A stretch of DNA of 9,534 nucleotides from a bacterium. Lineage in GTDB: Bacteria; Bacteroidota; Bacteroidia; Cytophagales; Thermonemataceae. Below are positions 6,133 to 9,534 of the stretch, piece after piece (the first letter of the stretch is position 1; each line of letters begins with the position of its first letter). The stretch covers positions 1 through 9,534 of the forward strand of contig JANYGM010000165.1 in NCBI GenBank assembly GCA_025362415.1, read 5' to 3'. Made by a program: the position numbers and the translations under genes. The notes beneath the pieces were generated by a model that searched no databases, had not been told where the DNA came from, and worked only from the letters and a program-made list of their open reading frames with translations.

Positions 6133-9100
6133 ATGAAATATTTCTTACGCATTTGCTTTGCCTGCTTATGTATGCTGGCATTCTCGCACACGCATATACA
6201 AGCGCAAGCACCAGCAATAACCCAAATGTATGTTTATAATGGTAGTGGATTAGCTACGCCCACAAATATTCCTATTCATACACCTGTCTATCTGAAATTT
6301 AACAAAGATGTATTTGCCTTTGGAGGTGCTGCATTTGCTAGCGGTGCTAATGTGGCTAGTTTTTTCACCTTGTCTTTGTTGCCTGCTAATCCAATTCCCG
6401 TTTTTACTGCCACTATTGATGCAACGAGCGGAGGTCAGTTTATTACCATTATATTTGGAGAACAATTACGTTCATCAACTACTTATACTTTTACTTTAGC
6501 CGCCAATAGTGTACAAGATGGAGTAGCTGCGCCTCCTGCCCTTACTAATGCACTGCAAACAATTTCTTTTCAAACGGCATCTGCGGTGACTGTTGCTGCA
6601 CCCACTATCACAGTTTGTAATAATTTAGCACCAGAATCATTAGGTAATATTGCTGTAACAGAAGTTAGTTCTGCTTCTTTTGGAGAAGGAATTAACCAAA
6701 CTTTTGAGATAGCTGCTCCTGCTGGGTTCAGTTTTGTGGCAGGTAGTGGCAACGTGTCCCCAACAGGCACAGATATACAAAATGTTAGCTTGTTTGTAAC
6801 TACAAGCAAAATAACACTTTTATATGATGTGGTAAGTTATGGAGATATTGATGCTATTTCTATCCAAAGCGTGAATATTGTAGCAACTGCAGGAGCTACC
6901 AATACTACTATGACACGTACAGGCGGAAATGCCGCACAAGCAGAAAATAGAGTTGCCTTTCCTCAACTACACGCCACACTCAATGTAGCCACAACCCCAT
7001 CTGCACCAGTTGTAACTATTATATCCCCCACAGGCAATAAAAATCTATGTAGTGGCTTTAATACAGCAACCCAAAGTATTGGTAATATTACTGCTGGAGG
7101 CTTTCCTGTTGGGGGAGGTACACTCAAATTTTATAACGCCCTTACTAATACCCTTGTTGGTTCGGTAAATAGTGCGACTACTATTCTTTCTACTACTTTG
7201 GGTTACAATGGTAGTAATAATGCAATATTGGGGGTTAAAAACTTTTATATGACTATGACCTCCACCATAGGAGGGTGCGAAAGTGCAAAAGTACCATTTA
7301 CTATCACCATAAATCCTGCACCAGTAGTTAATATTACACCTTCTACTGTTACAAGTGCTATTTGCACTCCAGACCAAATCACATTTACGGCGGTTGGTAC
7401 TAGTGGGGCAAGTTTCGTTTTTGAGTTGAGTACAAATAATTTTAGTACTGCACCAACAACAGTAAGTACAACAAGTAGTTATACAACACCTACCAACTTG
7501 GCAGCCAACAACTATCAATTACGTGTTTTATCAACAGTAGCTGGTTGTACTACTACTTCTAGTACAGTTACTTTTACTGTTTTGGGAGCGAAGCCTACTG
7601 TTGCTTTTATATGGACAGCTACCACTAATTATACTACTGCTGATAGTCCTGTTGATTTAGAAGACCCCGCAGCTATTCCTACATTTGGGGGAAGAGTGAA
7701 TGGCACTTATAATACTGTTGGTGGGGTTTATTCTGGGGTATCAGTAGCAGGAACTAAATTTTATCCAGCATCTGCACCTATTGGAATACATAGAATAACT
7801 TATACATATACAAATGCTGCTGGCTGTACGAGTAGTGCTTTTGTTGATTTTAATGTATCTGATGGCTCTAATGCCATTGTAGGCATAAATACTTCTTATT
7901 GCCAAAGTGACCCTATTTCTGGCGCAGTCACACCCAAACCTGCCTTTGTAACAACACCACCTGCTGCAGCTGGTATCACGCCTGACAACCTTTTTAATGT
8001 TTTTCCAAATTGCTTCACTTGTACCGCTAATCAGTTTATGTTTCCTATTTATCCTGGTTACAATCAAGGTATTGTTTTTAGCGGAGGTATTTATACTTTT
8101 AACCCAAACCATCCCTCCATTGTATATCCTGGAGCAAGTAATTCTGTGAACATCTATATTTTGATGATTACTTTTAAGAATACACCCAATGCGCTTATTT
8201 TTATTAAATCTATAACAGTCTATAAAACGCCTGTACTCACTACCAATTTAAACATTAGTAATAAAGATTTTTGTCCTTCTACACCACCACTTACTATCAT
8301 TCCATCAGTGTTTGGGGTATCCCCTACAAGTGGCACAACCACACTAGAATATTATCTTACAATCACGCCTGCTAGTATATTTACGCTACCTGCAAACACA
8401 ATTACGCCAAGTTCTTTTGTGGCAGGCAATTATACGCTGAAATATACTTACACTTCTGCACAAGGTTGCTCTGCAGTTTTAACTACGCCATTTGTAATTA
8501 AATCAAATGCAATACCTATAATGGCTATACAAAGGGACACCAGCCCATATTCTTCTATCACTAGTGCTTGCACGTCAGAAAATAGCATAAGATTAGTTGT
8601 TAGTCCTTTTTTAGGAGGAAATTATACCATTAATCAATTATCACCAATAGTTGCAACAACAACTATTGGTACAAGTGGAGGCACTACTATTTTTTCAATT
8701 AGTTCATTGGGGGGCGCAGGTGTTTATACCATTACGTTTAGTACGGCAGGCACACCTACCACTTGTGCAGGCACGTCAGTTGTCAATAACCTTACTATTT
8801 ATGATAATCCTATCCCAGATTTTGTTTTTGATTCAGGCAATAGCATCTGCGGTTCAGCTAGTACGTTCTCGCTTACTCCGAGTGTTACGCCTTTTGTGGT
8901 GGGTACAGGGTTTTTTAATATCAAAAAACAGGGACTCGCAGGTTTGGGTAAAAATTTTATTGTTGGAAATAATTCCTTTGATTATCCTACGGATTTTAAT
9001 ACAACTAGTGGTACTGGTGCTGGAATATATGATATTACTTACACTTATATAACAACAGCTGGGCTTTGTGGAGGGAAAGTTACGAAGCAATTTACTATTA

Positions 9101-9534
9101 ACCCAACACCTACATTAAGTTTTACATTGTCTGTATTAAATAATGAAATTTGTAATAAGCCAATAAGAGATAATGTTACGCTTACGCCAAATTGGTCTAA
9201 TGCAGTTGCGCCCAACATATTAGACATTACCAGAGGCAAAATAAAAATATATGCTGCTATAACTGGTGGAACATTTTTGTATCAATTTATAGGTACAGAT
9301 ATAATTCTTACTAACAATATTATTGTTGCTAATCCTAATATTGTGAATGATTTTTATGTAGAATATGAATACTTAGATAATAATAATTGTACGGGCTTTT
9401 CTCCTAGACTAAAGCTTACTATCAATCCGTTGCCCGCCATTACATTTAATTTTACTAATCCGTTATTGAATGAATTTTGTCACGGTGATGGTAATTCTGC
9501 TAATTTTACAGTCAGCGTAACAGGTGTTAATGTA
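6133..9534 (+). CDS. Giant secreted Ig/PKD-like repeat protein (3' end outside window)
   Basis: The frame starting at ATG 6133 runs 1134 codons to the window edge without a stop, so the gene is incomplete at its 3' end. Residues 1 to about 25 are a signal peptide (MKYFLR, a hydrophobic core, then IQAQA). Residues about 26-150 resemble a bacterial Ig-like SbsA-type (Big_5) domain: a two-strand start, TPVYLKFNKDV, then TTYTFTLAANSVQD. From about residue 155 there is a string of Ig/PKD-like units, most about 80-120 aa. Many open with a Cys near the first strand (VCNN, NLCSG, AICTP, SYCQS, DFCPS, SACTS, SICGS, EICNK, EFCHG) and close with a Gly-Cys or similar motif before the linker (GGCES, AGCTT, AGCTS, QGCSA, NNCTG). 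This suggests a disulfide per unit in an extracellular protein. Composition is rich in Thr, Ser, Ala, Asn. By analogy with the first gene it probably ends in a T9SS sorting domain beyond the window. An adhesin or surface-filament role is inferred. Confidence 0.92.
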   Translation, partial: MKYFLRICFACLCMLAFSHTHIQAQAPAITQMYVYNGSGLATPTNIPIHTPVYLKFNKDVFAFGGAAFASGANVASFFTLSLLPANPIPVFTATIDATSGGQFITIIFGEQLRSSTTYTFTLAANSVQDGVAAPPALTNALQTISFQTASAVTVAAPTITVCNNLAPESLGNIAVTEVSSASFGEGINQTFEIAAPAGFSFVAGSGNVSPTGTDIQNVSLFVTTSKITLLYDVVSYGDIDAISIQSVNIVATAGATNTTMTRTGGNAAQAENRVAFPQLHATLNVATTPSAPVVTIISPTGNKNLCSGFNTATQSIGNITAGGFPVGGGTLKFYNALTNTLVGSVNSATTILSTTLGYNGSNNAILGVKNFYMTMTSTIGGCESAKVPFTITINPAPVVNITPSTVTSAICTPDQITFTAVGTSGASFVFELSTNNFSTAPTTVSTTSSYTTPTNLAANNYQLRVLSTVAGCTTTSSTVTFTVLGAKPTVAFIWTATTNYTTADSPVDLEDPAAIPTFGGRVNGTYNTVGGVYSGVSVAGTKFYPASAPIGIHRITYTYTNAAGCTSSAFVDFNVSDGSNAIVGINTSYCQSDPISGAVTPKPAFVTTPPAAAGITPDNLFNVFPNCFTCTANQFMFPIYPGYNQGIVFSGGIYTFNPNHPSIVYPGASNSVNIYILMITFKNTPNALIFIKSITVYKTPVLTTNLNISNKDFCPSTPPLTIIPSVFGVSPTSGTTTLEYYLTITPASIFTLPANTITPSSFVAGNYTLKYTYTSAQGCSAVLTTPFVIKSNAIPIMAIQRDTSPYSSITSACTSENSIRLVVSPFLGGNYTINQLSPIVATTTIGTSGGTTIFSISSLGGAGVYTITFSTAGTPTTCAGTSVVNNLTIYDNPIPDFVFDSGNSICGSASTFSLTPSVTPFVVGTGFFNIKKQGLAGLGKNFIVGNNSFDYPTDFNTTSGTGAGIYDITYTYITTAGLCGGKVTKQFTINPTPTLSFTLSVLNNEICNKPIRDNVTLTPNWSNAVAPNILDITRGKIKIYAAITGGTFLYQFIGTDIILTNNIIVANPNIVNDFYVEYEYLDNNNCTGFSPRLKLTINPLPAITFNFTNPLLNEFCHGDGNSANFTVSVTGVNV

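Noticed and set aside
6133..6210. Lipoprotein signal in the Cys-rich N-terminus of the giant protein
   Set aside because: The cysteines fall within the hydrophobic core rather than after a lipobox at its end; an AQA-type cleavage site fits better.
7045..8112. Minus-strand frames of 123-157 codons opposite the giant gene
   Set aside because: Their Cys/Ser/Asn-rich translations are reverse readings of Thr/Ala-rich repeats; the plus-strand frame is uninterrupted with a signal peptide.
8651..9052. Plus-strand 133-codon frame inside the giant gene
   Set aside because: It is out of frame with the supported 1134-codon frame and gives a low-complexity Leu/Val-rich product without motifs.

Overview
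The window is AT-rich bacterial DNA that looks like a member of the Bacteroidota, probably a Cytophagales-type gliding or marine bacterium; genus not determinable here. The evidence is a type IX secretion (T9SS) C-terminal sorting domain with a YPNP motif on the first gene, long secreted proteins built from PKD/Ig-like repeats, AT-rich leaders without Shine-Dalgarno sequences, TAnnTTTG-like promoter elements, and palindromic intergenic repeats.

Layout. (1) 1-2330, + strand: the 3' part of a large secreted protein (Ig-like unit, two PKD domains, a jelly-roll-like region, an Omp28/thioredoxin-like region without cysteines, and a T9SS sorting domain). (2) 2331-2797: a non-coding stretch with a hairpin terminator and a palindromic, MITE-like element of about 177 bp. 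(3) 2798-3442, - strand: a small protein with a PD-(D/E)XK nuclease signature, bracketed by copies of a dispersed repeat. (4) 3641-5308, + strand and divergent from the nuclease gene: a DNA methyltransferase fused to an Mrr-like nuclease domain and a C-terminal PKD-like domain. A 17-bp perfect inverted repeat sits just before its start codon. (5) 5363-5875, +: a membrane-anchored coiled-coil protein, probably co-transcribed with the methyltransferase gene and followed by a clear intrinsic terminator. (6) 6133 to the end of the window, +: an uninterrupted frame of 1134 codons for a giant secreted Ig/PKD-like repeat protein that continues past the edge.

How it fits together. Two cell-surface repeat proteins that appear related flank a cytoplasmic DNA-modification/nuclease cassette of about 3.1 kb (2798-5875). 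The divergent nuclease gene and the methyltransferase-nuclease fusion are the best candidate for an unusual system: a self-contained restriction-modification or defence locus in which one polypeptide carries methylation, cleavage and a PKD-like module. The downstream coiled-coil membrane protein may or may not belong to it. No tRNA, rRNA, CRISPR array or transposase gene was seen.
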